Below are positions 32,586 to 41,421 of a stretch of 64,000 bases of DNA, in pieces. The number at the start of each line of letters is the position of its first letter. The first letter of the stretch is position 1. The notes beneath the pieces were generated by a model. That model worked only from the letters and a program-made list of their open reading frames with translations, was not told the origin of the DNA and searched no databases. This DNA is from Massilia litorea (GTDB taxonomy: Bacteria; Pseudomonadota; Gammaproteobacteria; Burkholderiales; Burkholderiaceae_D): contig NZ_CP062941.1 of the NCBI RefSeq assembly GCF_015101885.1, forward strand, positions 3,472,001 through 3,536,000, in the 5' to 3' direction. Both the position numbers and the translations under genes were made by a program.

Positions 32586-33410
32586 TTAAGCCGGGACGGC
32601 GTCTTTGTTGGCGACGATCGCCGGCGGCGGCGGGGTGCCGGCCGACTGCGTCAACACCTCGTAGCCGGTCTCGGTCACCAGGATCATGTGTTCCCACTGG
32701 GCCGACAGGCTGCGGTCCTTCGTCTTGATGGTCCAGCCGTCCGGCATTTCCTTGATCTCGCGGCGGCCGGCGTTGATCATCGGCTCGATCGTGAAGATCA
32801 TGCCGGGCTCGAGCTTTTCCAGGGTGCCCGGTTTGCCGTAGTGCAGGACCTGCGGCTCCTCGTGGAATACCTTGCCGATGCCGTGGCCGCAGAATTCGCG
32901 CACCACGCTGTAGCCGTTCTTCTCGGCATGCTGCTGGATCGCGTAGCCGATGTCGCCCAGGTGTGCGCCGGGTTTGACTTTTGAAATGCCGAGCCACATG
33001 CATTCATAGGTCACTTCCGACAGGCGGCGTGCCAGGATCGAGGGTTCGCCGACCAGGAACATGCGGCTGTTGTCGCCGTGGAAGCCATCCCTGGTGATGA
33101 CGGTGACGTCGATGTTCAGGGCGTCGCCGCTTTTCAGGACCTTGTCACCCGGGATGCCGTGGCAGATGACGTCGTTGACCGAGGTGCAGACGGCTTTCGG
33201 GAAGGGCGGGTAGCCCGGCGGCGCGTAGTTCAGCGGCGCCGGCACGGTGCCCTGCACGTTGGTCATGTATTCGTGGCACAGGCGGTCGAGCTCGCCGGTG
33301 GTGACGCCGGGCTTCACGAAGGGGGTGATGTAGTCGAGTACTTCGGAGCCGAGGCGGCCGGCCAGGCGCATGCCTTCGATTTCGTCTGGGGTCTTGATGG
33401 AGATGGACAT
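32586..33410 (-). CDS. map: type I methionine aminopeptidase
   Basis: 274 residues. Begins SISIKTPDEIEGMRLAGRLGSEVLD. The pita-bread metal ligands are visible: Asp in NIDVTVI and DGFHGDNS, His in CGHGIGKVFHEEP, Glu in FTIEPM and the final Glu in MILVTETGYEVLT. It removes the initiator Met after deformylation. Divergent from rpsB, as is usual in betaproteobacteria, and first of a map-glnD-pseudouridine synthase run. Confidence 0.96.
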   Translation of the reverse strand: MSISIKTPDEIEGMRLAGRLGSEVLDYITPFVKPGVTTGELDRLCHEYMTNVQGTVPAPLNYAPPGYPPFPKAVCTSVNDVICHGIPGDKVLKSGDALNIDVTVITRDGFHGDNSRMFLVGEPSILARRLSEVTYECMWLGISKVKPGAHLGDIGYAIQQHAEKNGYSVVREFCGHGIGKVFHEEPQVLHYGKPGTLEKLEPGMIFTIEPMINAGRREIKEMPDGWTIKTKDRSLSAQWEHMILVTETGYEVLTQSAGTPPPPAIVANKDAVPA

Positions 33411-33558
33411 ATGCGGTCAGTATTCAATCCGGTGGATGGCCGACGCCTCCGATACGGCGCGTGGCAAAGATGCCGTCATTATAAGGGATAGCCACGCCCC
33501 TCGTCGAAGCGAGGGGGCGGGCCGTCCGCAGCAACCCGCCCCGCATACATTGTTACGC

Positions 33559-33587
33559 TTGAAAAATGGGCCGAATCCGGCTAGAAT
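33559..33587 (+). promoter_or_regulatory. sigma-70 promoter of the rpsB-tsf operon
   Basis: TTGAAA (33559-33564), a 17-nt spacer, and TAGAAT (33582-33587): near-consensus, in the 324-bp map-rpsB gap. Transcription would begin near 33594. The part of the gap on the map side (33411-33550) shows no clear promoter on the minus strand. Confidence 0.8.
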
Positions 33588-33593
33588 CTCGGG

Positions 33594-33734
33594 TTGCTTG
33601 GGCTGAGGTCCAGCAATGTTGCTCAGTAGTTCATTTTTAGTTGTCTATTTTATTTATTCAAATCGCGAATGCGGCCGACAAGGGTGCCCATAGGGTGACT
33701 GGCCGTTATTCAAGACTTAACCCTGGAGAATTAC
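33594..33734 (+). ncRNA. rpsB 5' leader with competing hairpins, possible S2 autoregulatory RNA
   Basis: About 141 nt from the predicted transcription start to the rpsB ATG. CTGAG (33603-33607) can pair with CTCAG (33622-33626), while AGCAA (33612-33616) can pair with TTGCT (33619-33623); the two share bases, so they exclude each other, and a T-rich tract (33632-33655) follows. S2 autoregulation through the rpsB leader is known in other bacteria; whether this leader does it is inferred. Confidence 0.4.
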
Positions 33735-34484
33735 ATGTCCGTTACTATGCGCGAAATGCTGGAAGCCGGTATTCACTTCGGCCACCAGACCCGTTTCTGG
33801 AACCCAAAGATGGCACCGTTCATCTTCGGTCATCGCAACAAGATCCACATCATCAACCTGGAAAAGACCATGGCGATGTACCAGGATGCGATGAAGACCA
33901 TCAAGCAGATCTCGGCCAACCGCGGCACCATCCTGATGGTCGGCACCAAGCGCCAGGCCCGTGACCTGATCGCTGCTGAAGCCCAGCGCGCCGGTGTTCC
34001 TTACGTCGACCAGCGCTGGCTCGGCGGCATGCTGACCAACTTCAAGACCATCAAGACCTCGATCAAGCGCCTGCAGGACATGGAAGCGCAAGTGGAAGAC
34101 GGTTCGGTCGAGAAGCTGTCGAAAAAAGAAGCCCTGATGTTCTCGCGCGAAATGGTCAAGCTGCAGAAATCGATCGGCGGCATCAAGAACATGGGTGGCG
34201 TTCCTGACGCAATCTTCGTCGTCGACGTCGGCTACCACAAGGGCGCCATCACCGAAGCCGGCAAGCTGGGCATCCCGGTCATCGGCGTGGTCGATACCAA
34301 CCACTCGCCAGAAGGCGTCACCCACGTGATCCCTGGCAACGACGACTCGTCGAAGGCCATCGCCCTGTACGCACGCGGCGTCGCCGATGCGATCCTGGAA
34401 GGCCGTGCCAACGCCACCAACGAAGTCGTTGAGATGGTCAAGGCCGGCGGCGACGACTTCGTCGAAGTCTCCGAGCAGGCGTAA
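33735..34484 (+). CDS. rpsB: 30S ribosomal protein S2
   Basis: 249 residues; GGAG upstream of the ATG. Begins [25 protein letters not shown], with the S2 signature regions [33 protein letters not shown] (split here by helices) and [16 protein letters not shown] structural protein of the small subunit. First gene of the rpsB-tsf unit. Confidence 0.98.
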   Translation: MSVTMREMLEAGIHFGHQTRFWNPKMAPFIFGHRNKIHIINLEKTMAMYQDAMKTIKQISANRGTILMVGTKRQARDLIAAEAQRAGVPYVDQRWLGGMLTNFKTIKTSIKRLQDMEAQVEDGSVEKLSKKEALMFSREMVKLQKSIGGIKNMGGVPDAIFVVDVGYHKGAITEAGKLGIPVIGVVDTNHSPEGVTHVIPGNDDSSKAIALYARGVADAILEGRANATNEVVEMVKAGGDDFVEVSEQA

Positions 34485-34516
34485 TTAAGAAAGCGGACTC
34501 CGGTCCGCGCAAAGAA

Positions 34517-34551
34517 GGGGTGCTGGGCCGTGGCTGCGCACCCCTTTTTTT
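34517..34551 (+). terminator. intrinsic terminator/attenuator between rpsB and tsf
   Basis: GGGGTGC (34517-34523) pairs with GCACCCC (34538-34544), followed by seven T. A second small hairpin, GCGGAC-TCCG-GTCCGC (34493-34508), precedes it. It should partly end transcription after rpsB and so set the S2 to EF-Ts ratio. Confidence 0.8.
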
Positions 34552-34632
34552 AAGCACAGAATTGGTAAGAAATTATCGTGTGGATGTTCCAGTCGGACAT
34601 CCGCGACACTGAACACATTTTGGGAGAAAAAC

Positions 34633-35541
34633 ATGGCAGCGATTACTGCAGCGATGGTGGGTGAACTGCGCGCGAAGACCGACGCGCCTATGATGGAATG
34701 CAAGAAGGCACTGACCGAAGCCGAAGGCGACATGGGCCGTGCCGAAGAGATCCTGCGCGTCAAGCTGGGCGGCAAGGCATCGAAGGCATCGGCACGCGTG
34801 ACCGCCGAAGGCGTGGTTGCTTCGTACATCGCCGGTAACGTCGGCGCGCTGGTCGAAATCAACAGCGAAACCGACTTCGTCGCCAAGAACGACGAGTTCC
34901 TGGCCATGGCCAACCTGGCAGCCAAGCTGGTTGCCGAGCAGAACCCTGCCGACGTGGCAGCCCTGTCGGCACTCGACGTCGGCGGCCAGACCTTCGACGC
35001 GCTGCGTTCGGCACTGATCGGCAAAATCGGTGAGAATATGACCGTGCGCCGCTTCCAGCGTTTCGAAACCACCGGCAAGCTCGCTTCCTACCTGCACGGC
35101 ACCCGTATCGGCGTCATGGTCGACTACGAAGGCGCGGACGAGCAGGTCGGCAAGGACGTCGCGATGCACATCGCCGCGATGAAGCCGGTCGCCCTGTCGT
35201 CGGAAGGCGTTCCTGCTGAACTGATCGAGAAAGAGCGTTCGGTCGCCCAGCTCAAGGCCCAGGAAGATGCAGACGCAGCCGCTGCCGCAGGCAAGCCGGC
35301 CCAGTCGCCGGAAATCCTGGCCAAGCGCCTCGAAGGTTCGGTCCAGAAGTACCTGAAAGAAGTGTCGCTGCTGAACCAGACCTTCGTGAAGAACGACAAG
35401 CAGTCGATCGAGCAGATGCTGAAGGCAACCAACACCACGGTGAAGGGCTTCACGATGTACGTCGTGGGCGAGGGCATCGAGAAGAAGGTCGACGACTTCG
35501 CAGCAGAAGTCGCGGCACAGATGGCTGCCAACAAGCAGTAA
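34633..35541 (+). CDS. tsf: translation elongation factor Ts
   Basis: 302 residues; GGGAGAAAAAC before the ATG. The N-terminal domain ([25 protein letters not shown]) and the TDFVAKND motif that inserts at the EF-Tu nucleotide site are clear. It exchanges GDP on EF-Tu. The codon use is strongly biased, as expected for a highly expressed gene. Confidence 0.98.
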   Translation: MAAITAAMVGELRAKTDAPMMECKKALTEAEGDMGRAEEILRVKLGGKASKASARVTAEGVVASYIAGNVGALVEINSETDFVAKNDEFLAMANLAAKLVAEQNPADVAALSALDVGGQTFDALRSALIGKIGENMTVRRFQRFETTGKLASYLHGTRIGVMVDYEGADEQVGKDVAMHIAAMKPVALSSEGVPAELIEKERSVAQLKAQEDADAAAAAGKPAQSPEILAKRLEGSVQKYLKEVSLLNQTFVKNDKQSIEQMLKATNTTVKGFTMYVVGEGIEKKVDDFAAEVAAQMAANKQ

Positions 35542-35549
35542 TGTGAAAG

Positions 35550-35572
35550 CGGGCCGCAAGGCCCGTTTTTTT
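35550..35572 (+). terminator. intrinsic terminator of tsf
   Basis: CGGGCC-GCAA-GGCCCG followed by seven T, 9 nt after the tsf stop codon. Confidence 0.88.
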
Positions 35573-35597
35573 AACCCGGTCGTTTACATCGGCCGGG

Positions 35598-35634
35598 TTT
35601 CGTGGGACCGGCACCCGTGCCGGCCCACGCGAAA
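35598..35634. repeat. long imperfect palindrome between tsf and pyrH
   Basis: TTTCGTGGGACCGGCAC pairs with GTGCCGGCCCACGCGAAA around a CC centre. It shares GTGGG...GCAC/GTGC...CCCACGCG with the dispersed elements but has an extra CCGG. A smaller hairpin AACCCGG/CCGGGTT (35573-35599) precedes it. The rest of the 222-bp gap holds the pyrH leader, with AGGAGAG just before the ATG. Confidence 0.6.
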
Positions 35635-35763
35635 CACGGCGCCGCCTCCCCGGAGCGTGCGCGCCAGTTTCGCCGCCATCTGTACATTTGCAGATGAGGC
35701 TCCAGGCCACGAGCCTGCGGCCGGAACCGAATTCGAATCAAACATACAGGAGAGCGCTTCATC

Positions 35764-36480
35764 ATGACAAAACCAGCCTACAAACGAGTCCTGCTTAAAC
35801 TGTCTGGCGAAGCACTGATGGGCGACGATCAGTTCGGCATCAATCGCGCTACCATCGACCGCATGGTCGCCGACGTCGCGGAAGTGGCGGAGCTGGGTGT
35901 CGAGCTGGCGGTCGTGATTGGCGGCGGCAACATCTTCCGTGGCGTCGCGCCGGGTGCGCAGGGCATGGACCGCGCCACCGCCGACTACATGGGCATGCTG
36001 GCCACCGTCATGAACGCGCTGGCACTGGCCGACGCCATGCGCCATGTCGGCATCACCGCACGCGTGATGTCGGCCATCGGCATCGACCAGGTGGTCGAGC
36101 CGTATGTGCGCCCGAAGGCGCTGCAATACCTGGAAGAGGGCAAGGTCGTCGTCTTCGCCGCCGGCACCGGCAACCCCTTCTTCACCACCGACACCGCAGC
36201 GGCGCTGCGCGGCGCCGAAGTGGGCGCCCAGATCGTCCTGAAGGCAACCAAGGTCGACGGCGTCTACACTGCCGACCCGCAGAAGGACCCGAACGCCACC
36301 CGTTACGAGTCGATCTCGTTCGACGAGGCGATCTCGAAGCAGCTGCAGGTGATGGACGCCACCGCGTTCGCCCTGTGCCGTGACCAGAAACTCCCGATCA
36401 AGGTGTTTTCGATCGTCAAGCCCGGCGCCCTCAAGCGCGTGATCATGGGCGAAGACGAAGGTACACTGGTACACGTTTAA
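35764..36480 (+). CDS. pyrH: UMP kinase
   Basis: 238 residues with AGGAGAG upstream. [15 protein letters not shown] is the phosphate-binding start; [11 protein letters not shown] and the uridylate-kinase [15 protein letters not shown] motif are present. Phosphorylates UMP to UDP in pyrimidine synthesis; the bacterial hexameric amino-acid-kinase fold is regulated by GTP and UTP. Placed between tsf and frr as in most proteobacteria. Confidence 0.97.
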   Translation: MTKPAYKRVLLKLSGEALMGDDQFGINRATIDRMVADVAEVAELGVELAVVIGGGNIFRGVAPGAQGMDRATADYMGMLATVMNALALADAMRHVGITARVMSAIGIDQVVEPYVRPKALQYLEEGKVVVFAAGTGNPFFTTDTAAALRGAEVGAQIVLKATKVDGVYTADPQKDPNATRYESISFDEAISKQLQVMDATAFALCRDQKLPIKVFSIVKPGALKRVIMGEDEGTLVHV

Positions 36481-36531
36481 GTTTTAACAATCGCAGTTAC
36501 TGAAGAATATACTGAATAACAGGAGAGCAGC

Positions 36532-37092
36532 ATGTCCTTAGCTGACGTGAAGAAGAATGCGCAAGAGCGCATGACCAAGTCCATCGAAACCCTGCGTTCC
36601 GACCTGGCCAAGGTCCGTACCGGCCGCGCCCACACCGGCATCCTCGACCACATCATGGTCGACTACTACGGTTCGCCGACGCCGCTGACCGGCGTCGCCA
36701 ACCTGACCCTGATCGACGCGCGCACCATCGGCGTGCAGCCGTACGAGAAGAAGATGCTGAGCACCATCGAAAAGGCGATCCGCGATTCCGACCTCGGCCT
36801 GAATCCATCGACCTTCGGCGAACTGGTCCGCGTGCCGACCCCGGCCCTGACCGAAGAACGCCGCAAGGAAATGGTCAAGCTGGTGAAATCGGAAGCGGAA
36901 GACGCGAAGATCGCCGTGCGCAATATCCGCCGCGACGCCAACGAGCAGCTGAAGAAAATGGTCAAGGACAAGACGGCATCGGAAGACGACGAGCGCCGCT
37001 CCTCGGACGAAATCCAGAAGCTGACCGACAAGTTCGTCGCCGACATCGACAAGATGGTCGCGGAAAAGGAAAAAGAAGTCCTGACCGTGTAA
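36532..37092 (+). CDS. frr: ribosome recycling factor
   Basis: 186 residues; AGGAGAG upstream. Begins [33 protein letters not shown] and includes the conserved [17 protein letters not shown] region, typical of RRF. With EF-G it splits post-termination ribosomes. Confidence 0.98.
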   Translation: MSLADVKKNAQERMTKSIETLRSDLAKVRTGRAHTGILDHIMVDYYGSPTPLTGVANLTLIDARTIGVQPYEKKMLSTIEKAIRDSDLGLNPSTFGELVRVPTPALTEERRKEMVKLVKSEAEDAKIAVRNIRRDANEQLKKMVKDKTASEDDERRSSDEIQKLTDKFVADIDKMVAEKEKEVLTV

Positions 37093-37146
37093 GATGCCTG
37101 CCTTCCGGCGTGCAAACTAGTAAGCAGACGTAACCGAAAGTAGTAC

Positions 37147-37187
37147 GCGGGCCAATGCCGGGCACAATCGGGCAAGGCCCGCTTTTT
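37147..37187 (+). terminator. intrinsic terminator between frr and uppS
   Basis: GCGGGCC (37147-37153) pairs with GGCCCGC (37176-37182), followed by TTTTT. A second T run follows at 37194-37199. It separates the translation genes from the isoprenoid/envelope genes. Confidence 0.75.
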
Positions 37188-37228
37188 ACCGCGTTTTTTA
37201 CCGTAATTGCCGTGATGGCAAACGATTT

Positions 37229-37978
37229 ATGATCTTTAAGAGTTCGACGACCGTAGTTCCCGATGTGCCGGCCGTTCCGCGCCATATCGCCGTCATCATG
37301 GACGGCAATGGCCGCTGGGCGACCAAGCGCCTGCTGCCGCGCGTGGCAGGCCACGTCAAGGGCGTGGAAGCGGTACGCGGCGTGGTCGAAGCCTGCGTGC
37401 TGCGCGGGGTCGAATACCTGACCCTGTTCGCATTTTCCTCGGAAAACTGGCGCCGTCCGGAAGAAGAAGTCTCGCTGCTGATGCGCCTGTTCGTTACCGC
37501 CCTCGAGCGTGAAGTCTCGAAAATGCACGCGAACAACATCCGGCTGAAGGTCGTGGGAGACCTGTCGCGCTTCGACGCCAAGCTGCGCGAGATGATCGCC
37601 AATGCCGAGCGCCGCACGGCCGGCAACACGCGCCTGACGGTGTCCGTCTGCGCCAACTATGGCGGCCGCTGGGACATCATGCAGGCCACCAGCAAGATGG
37701 TTGCCGCCAACCCGGGCGTGACCGAGTACACGGAAGACATGCTGGCGCCGCACCTGGCGATGGCGTATGCGCCCGAGCCTGATTTGTTCATCCGCACCGG
37801 CGGGGAAGAGCGCATCTCGAACTTCCTGCTGTGGCAGCTGGCCTATTCCGAGCTGTATTTCACCGACACCTACTGGCCGGATTTCTCGGTCGAGTCGCTG
37901 GACGCGGCGATCGCGTCCTACCAGAGCCGCGAGCGCCGTTTCGGCCGCACCGGCGAACAAGTGGCTAAAAAGAACTGA
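37229..37978 (+). CDS. uppS: di-trans,poly-cis-undecaprenyl-diphosphate synthase
   Basis: 249 residues. Catalytic P-loop [13 protein letters not shown] with Asp at the magnesium site, [19 protein letters not shown], and the C-terminal [25 protein letters not shown] signature, all diagnostic of cis-prenyltransferases. Makes the C55 carrier for peptidoglycan and O-antigen. The ATG has no strong Shine-Dalgarno. The last base of its stop codon is the first base of the cdsA ATG. Confidence 0.97.
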   Translation: MIFKSSTTVVPDVPAVPRHIAVIMDGNGRWATKRLLPRVAGHVKGVEAVRGVVEACVLRGVEYLTLFAFSSENWRRPEEEVSLLMRLFVTALEREVSKMHANNIRLKVVGDLSRFDAKLREMIANAERRTAGNTRLTVSVCANYGGRWDIMQATSKMVAANPGVTEYTEDMLAPHLAMAYAPEPDLFIRTGGEERISNFLLWQLAYSELYFTDTYWPDFSVESLDAAIASYQSRERRFGRTGEQVAKKN

Positions 37979-38811
37979 TGCTCAAAACCCGGATCCTTAC
38001 CGCGCTCGTGCTGCTGGCAGTCCTGCTGCCGGTCCTGTATTTCAACAACTACACGGCGTTCGCGGTGGTGGTGACCGCCTTCTTCGGCGCCGCGATCTGG
38101 GAAACCTTCCGCCTGTTCAACCCGAAGTCGGGCAAGGCGGTCGTCGTCGCCGTCGCCTGGACCGCGGCCTTCGCCTGGACCTTCTTTTTCAGCGGTAATG
38201 GTAAGACGCAAACTTTCTGGTTCGTGATCAGCCTGCTGGTCTGGGTGCTGCGTTTCGCGCCCTCGCTCAAGATCGGCCTGCCGGCCCTGGACAGCACCCC
38301 GAATACGCTGCTCAGCCTGACCTATGCCGTGGCCCTGGTCGGCTGCTTCGCCGCGATCGCCGCGCTGTTCGCGTATTCTCCCCTGTACCTGCTGTCGGTG
38401 ATGGCCATCGTCTGGGCCGCCGACATCTTCGCCTACTTCTCGGGCAAAGCCTTCGGCAAGCGCAAACTCGCGCCGTCGATTTCGCCCGGTAAATCCTGGG
38501 AAGGCGCGATCGGCGGCGGCATCGCCGTGCTCGTGATCGCGACCCTGGCGATCGTCTTCGGAAACGAGGCGCTCGCCAACACCTTCCCGGTCCGCGTGCA
38601 GGCCAGCCTCGGCTGGGCCGCCACGTACGCCATCCTGATCCTGATCGTCGCCGCCAGCATCGTCGGCGACCTGTTCGAATCCCAGCTCAAGCGCCGCGCC
38701 GCCATGAAGGACAGCAGCAACCTGCTGCCCGGCCATGGCGGGGTGCTCGACCGGATCGACGCCCTGGTACCGGTACTGCCGCTGGCGGCACTGATCGGCG
38801 CCTGGCTGTAA
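37978..38811 (+). CDS. cdsA: phosphatidate cytidylyltransferase
   Basis: 277 residues with about eight membrane helices. The CDP-alcohol-forming signature [18 protein letters not shown] followed by LDRID is complete near the C-terminus. Makes CDP-diacylglycerol, the precursor of all phospholipids. Starts on the final base of the uppS stop (TGATG). Confidence 0.96.
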   Translation: MLKTRILTALVLLAVLLPVLYFNNYTAFAVVVTAFFGAAIWETFRLFNPKSGKAVVVAVAWTAAFAWTFFFSGNGKTQTFWFVISLLVWVLRFAPSLKIGLPALDSTPNTLLSLTYAVALVGCFAAIAALFAYSPLYLLSVMAIVWAADIFAYFSGKAFGKRKLAPSISPGKSWEGAIGGGIAVLVIATLAIVFGNEALANTFPVRVQASLGWAATYAILILIVAASIVGDLFESQLKRRAAMKDSSNLLPGHGGVLDRIDALVPVLPLAALIGAWL

Positions 38812-38822
38812 GGAGTTTTGAC

Positions 38823-40001
38823 ATGCAACGCATCACCATCCTGGGCGCCACCGGCTCGATCGGCGTCTCGACCCTCGACGTGCTCGCGCGTCATCCCGGG
38901 CAGTACCAGGTGTACGCCCTCAGCGCCCATTCGCGCGTCGCCGAACTGGCCGCGCAATGCCGGAAGTATCGTCCGCAGCGCGCCGTCGTCGGCACGCCCG
39001 AAGCGGCAGCCGAACTGGCGCGCCTGGTGGGCGACCTCGGCATCGACGTTGCGTATGGTGAAGCGGCCCTGTGCGAGATCGCCTCCAGCCCGGACACCGA
39101 CACCGTGATGGCCGCCATCGTCGGCGCGGCCGGCCTGGCCCCAAGCCTGGCCGCGGCAAATGCCGGCAAGAAAATCCTGCTGGCGAACAAGGAAGCGCTC
39201 GTGATGTCGGGCCAGCTGTTCATGGACGCCGTGCGCGAGCACAAGGCGACCCTGCTGCCGATCGACAGCGAGCACAACGCGATCTTCCAGTCGCTGCCGG
39301 GCGATTACGCCCGCACGCCGGCCCGGTCGGGCGTGGCGAAGATCCTGCTGACGGCTTCCGGCGGCCCCTTCCTGAACCGCGCCGTCGAGACGCTGGAAGA
39401 GGTGACCCCGCTCGAGGCCTGCAAGCACCCGAACTGGTCGATGGGCCGCAAGATCTCGGTCGATTCGGCGACCATGATGAACAAGGGCCTGGAAGTGATC
39501 GAGGCGCACTGGCTATTCGGCGCGCCGGCCGAGCTGATCGAGGTCGTGATCCACCCGCAAAGCGTGATCCACTCGATGGTCTCGTATGTCGACGGCTCGG
39601 TCTTGGCCCAGCTCGGCAATCCCGACATGCGCACCCCGATCGCGCACGCGCTGGCCTACCCGGAGCGTATCGAATCGGGCGTGGCGCAACTCGATCTCAC
39701 CACCATGGGCGCGCTGCAATTCCACAAGCCCGACTACGAGCGCTTCCCCTGCCTCGCGCTCGCCTTCGACGCGCTACGCGCAGGCGGCACCGCGCCGGCC
39801 CTGCTGAACGCGGCCAACGAAATCGCGGTCGAGGCCTTCCTGAACGAGCGCATCGGTTTCCGCGACATCGACCGCGTCGTGCGCCGCGTGATGGACGAGA
39901 ACCCGCATGGCGCCGCGCACGACATCGCGGCCGTGATGGCGCAGGATGCGCATGCCCGCAGCGCGGCATCGAACATCGTCGCCAACATCGCCCGGCACTG
40001 A
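38823..40001 (+). CDS. dxr: 1-deoxy-D-xylulose 5-phosphate reductoisomerase
   Basis: 392 residues; AAGGAG upstream of the ATG. NADPH-binding [27 protein letters not shown], the SEHNAIFQ metal-site motif, and KNPNWSMG-like [24 protein letters not shown] are all present. Second enzyme of the MEP isoprenoid pathway, which feeds uppS upstream. Confidence 0.98.
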   Translation: MQRITILGATGSIGVSTLDVLARHPGQYQVYALSAHSRVAELAAQCRKYRPQRAVVGTPEAAAELARLVGDLGIDVAYGEAALCEIASSPDTDTVMAAIVGAAGLAPSLAAANAGKKILLANKEALVMSGQLFMDAVREHKATLLPIDSEHNAIFQSLPGDYARTPARSGVAKILLTASGGPFLNRAVETLEEVTPLEACKHPNWSMGRKISVDSATMMNKGLEVIEAHWLFGAPAELIEVVIHPQSVIHSMVSYVDGSVLAQLGNPDMRTPIAHALAYPERIESGVAQLDLTTMGALQFHKPDYERFPCLALAFDALRAGGTAPALLNAANEIAVEAFLNERIGFRDIDRVVRRVMDENPHGAAHDIAAVMAQDAHARSAASNIVANIARH

Positions 40002-40002
40002 C

Positions 40003-41340
40003 ATGAGCTTCCTCTACACCGCGGCCGCCTTCATCCTGGCGCTGGGGCCGCTGATCGTCTTCCACGAACTCGGCCACTACTGGGTCGCGCGCGCCTGCGG
40101 CGTGAAAGTGCTGCGCTTCTCGGTCGGCATGGGCAAGGTCCTGTGGTCGCGCCGCTTCGGCCCCGACCAGACCGAATGGGCTGTCTCCGCGCTGCCGCTG
40201 GGCGGCTATGTCCAGATGCTCGACAGCCGCGACCCGGCGACCACGCCGACCAACGACGCAGACCGCGCGCGCGACTTCATGCGCCAGAACGTCTGGAAGC
40301 GCATCGCCATCGTCGCCGCCGGCCCGGTCGCCAACTTCCTGCTGGCGATCGTGCTGTTCGCGGCCCTGTTCATGCACGGCACCGAAGAACCGGGCACCAA
40401 ACTGCGCCCGATGGCGCCGAACACCCCGGCGTATGTCGCCGGCCTGCGCGGCGGCGACAGCATCGTCGCCGTCAACGGCGAGCCGGTCGCCGCCTGGTCC
40501 GACCTGCGCTGGCAGATGACCCATCTCGCCGTCGACAGGATCGATGCGCACCTGACCGTGCGCGCTGCCGACGGCAGCCAGTACGCGGCCACGATCCCCG
40601 CCAGCGCGGTGAAGGAGCCGGGTCCGGACAGCGACCCGATGGCCGCGCTCGGCCTCGACGTCTGGATCGGCATGCCGCAGGTGGAAAAGGCGGTCGCAGG
40701 CGGGGCGGGCGCACGCGCCGGCCTGCAGCCGGGCGACGTCGTGCTCGGCGCCGACGGCAAGCCTTTCGCGACCGCGGCCGATTTCGTGCAGGCGGTGCGC
40801 GCCGCGCCCGGGCGCACCTTGCAGCTGCAGGTGCGGCGTGGAAGCCAGATCCTTACGTTGCCGCTGACGCCGGCGAAAGATCCGAAAGGGCAGGGCCTGG
40901 CCTCGGTGCAGCTGGCGCAAGCCATCGAACGCGTCACCGTGCGCTCCGGCCCCGTCGAGGCGGTCGCGAAGGGTGCGCGCCGCACCTGGGAGATGACGGC
41001 GCTGACCTTCAAAATGATCGGCAAGATCGTCACCGGGCAGGCTTCGCTGAAGAACGTGACCGGTCCGATCGCGATCGCCGACTACGCCGGACAGACTGCA
41101 CGCATGGGCCTGGCGACCTTTTTGGGCTTCATCGCAGTCGTCAGCGTGAGCCTGGGCGTCATGAATCTGTTACCAATCCCCGTGCTGGATGGGGGGCATT
41201 TGTTGTATTATTCGCTGGAAGTTTTGACCGGGCGTCCCCTGTCCGAGCGAATCCAGGGATTCGCACAGCGCGCGGGGGTGGCCCTGCTGTTCATGCTGAT
41301 GGCGCTCGCCATCTTCAATGACCTGTCGCAGCGGCTCTAG
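40003..41340 (+). CDS. rseP: RIP metalloprotease RseP
   Basis: 445 residues from ATG at 40003, one nucleotide after dxr; the frame is open further upstream only within dxr. Zinc motif HELGHY in the first membrane helix, two periplasmic PDZ domains (about 130-200 and 215-295), and the second active-site motif NLLPIPVLDGGH in the penultimate helix region. Cuts anti-sigma-E (RseA) within the membrane in the envelope stress response. Sits directly before bamA, as in most proteobacteria. Confidence 0.96.
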   Translation: MSFLYTAAAFILALGPLIVFHELGHYWVARACGVKVLRFSVGMGKVLWSRRFGPDQTEWAVSALPLGGYVQMLDSRDPATTPTNDADRARDFMRQNVWKRIAIVAAGPVANFLLAIVLFAALFMHGTEEPGTKLRPMAPNTPAYVAGLRGGDSIVAVNGEPVAAWSDLRWQMTHLAVDRIDAHLTVRAADGSQYAATIPASAVKEPGPDSDPMAALGLDVWIGMPQVEKAVAGGAGARAGLQPGDVVLGADGKPFATAADFVQAVRAAPGRTLQLQVRRGSQILTLPLTPAKDPKGQGLASVQLAQAIERVTVRSGPVEAVAKGARRTWEMTALTFKMIGKIVTGQASLKNVTGPIAIADYAGQTARMGLATFLGFIAVVSVSLGVMNLLPIPVLDGGHLLYYSLEVLTGRPLSERIQGFAQRAGVALLFMLMALAIFNDLSQRL

Positions 41341-41421
41341 GGCGCAGCAGCCCGGCGCCGCCGGCGGCAGCGCGCCACCGTCAAAGAAAAACATGTACGT
41401 TGTCCAATGACTGATTAGCCA

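Noticed and set aside
30001..33003. 1000-residue version of glnD starting inside map
   Set aside because: The extra N-terminal segment is an out-of-frame translation of map; GlnD similarity begins at the ATG at 32580.
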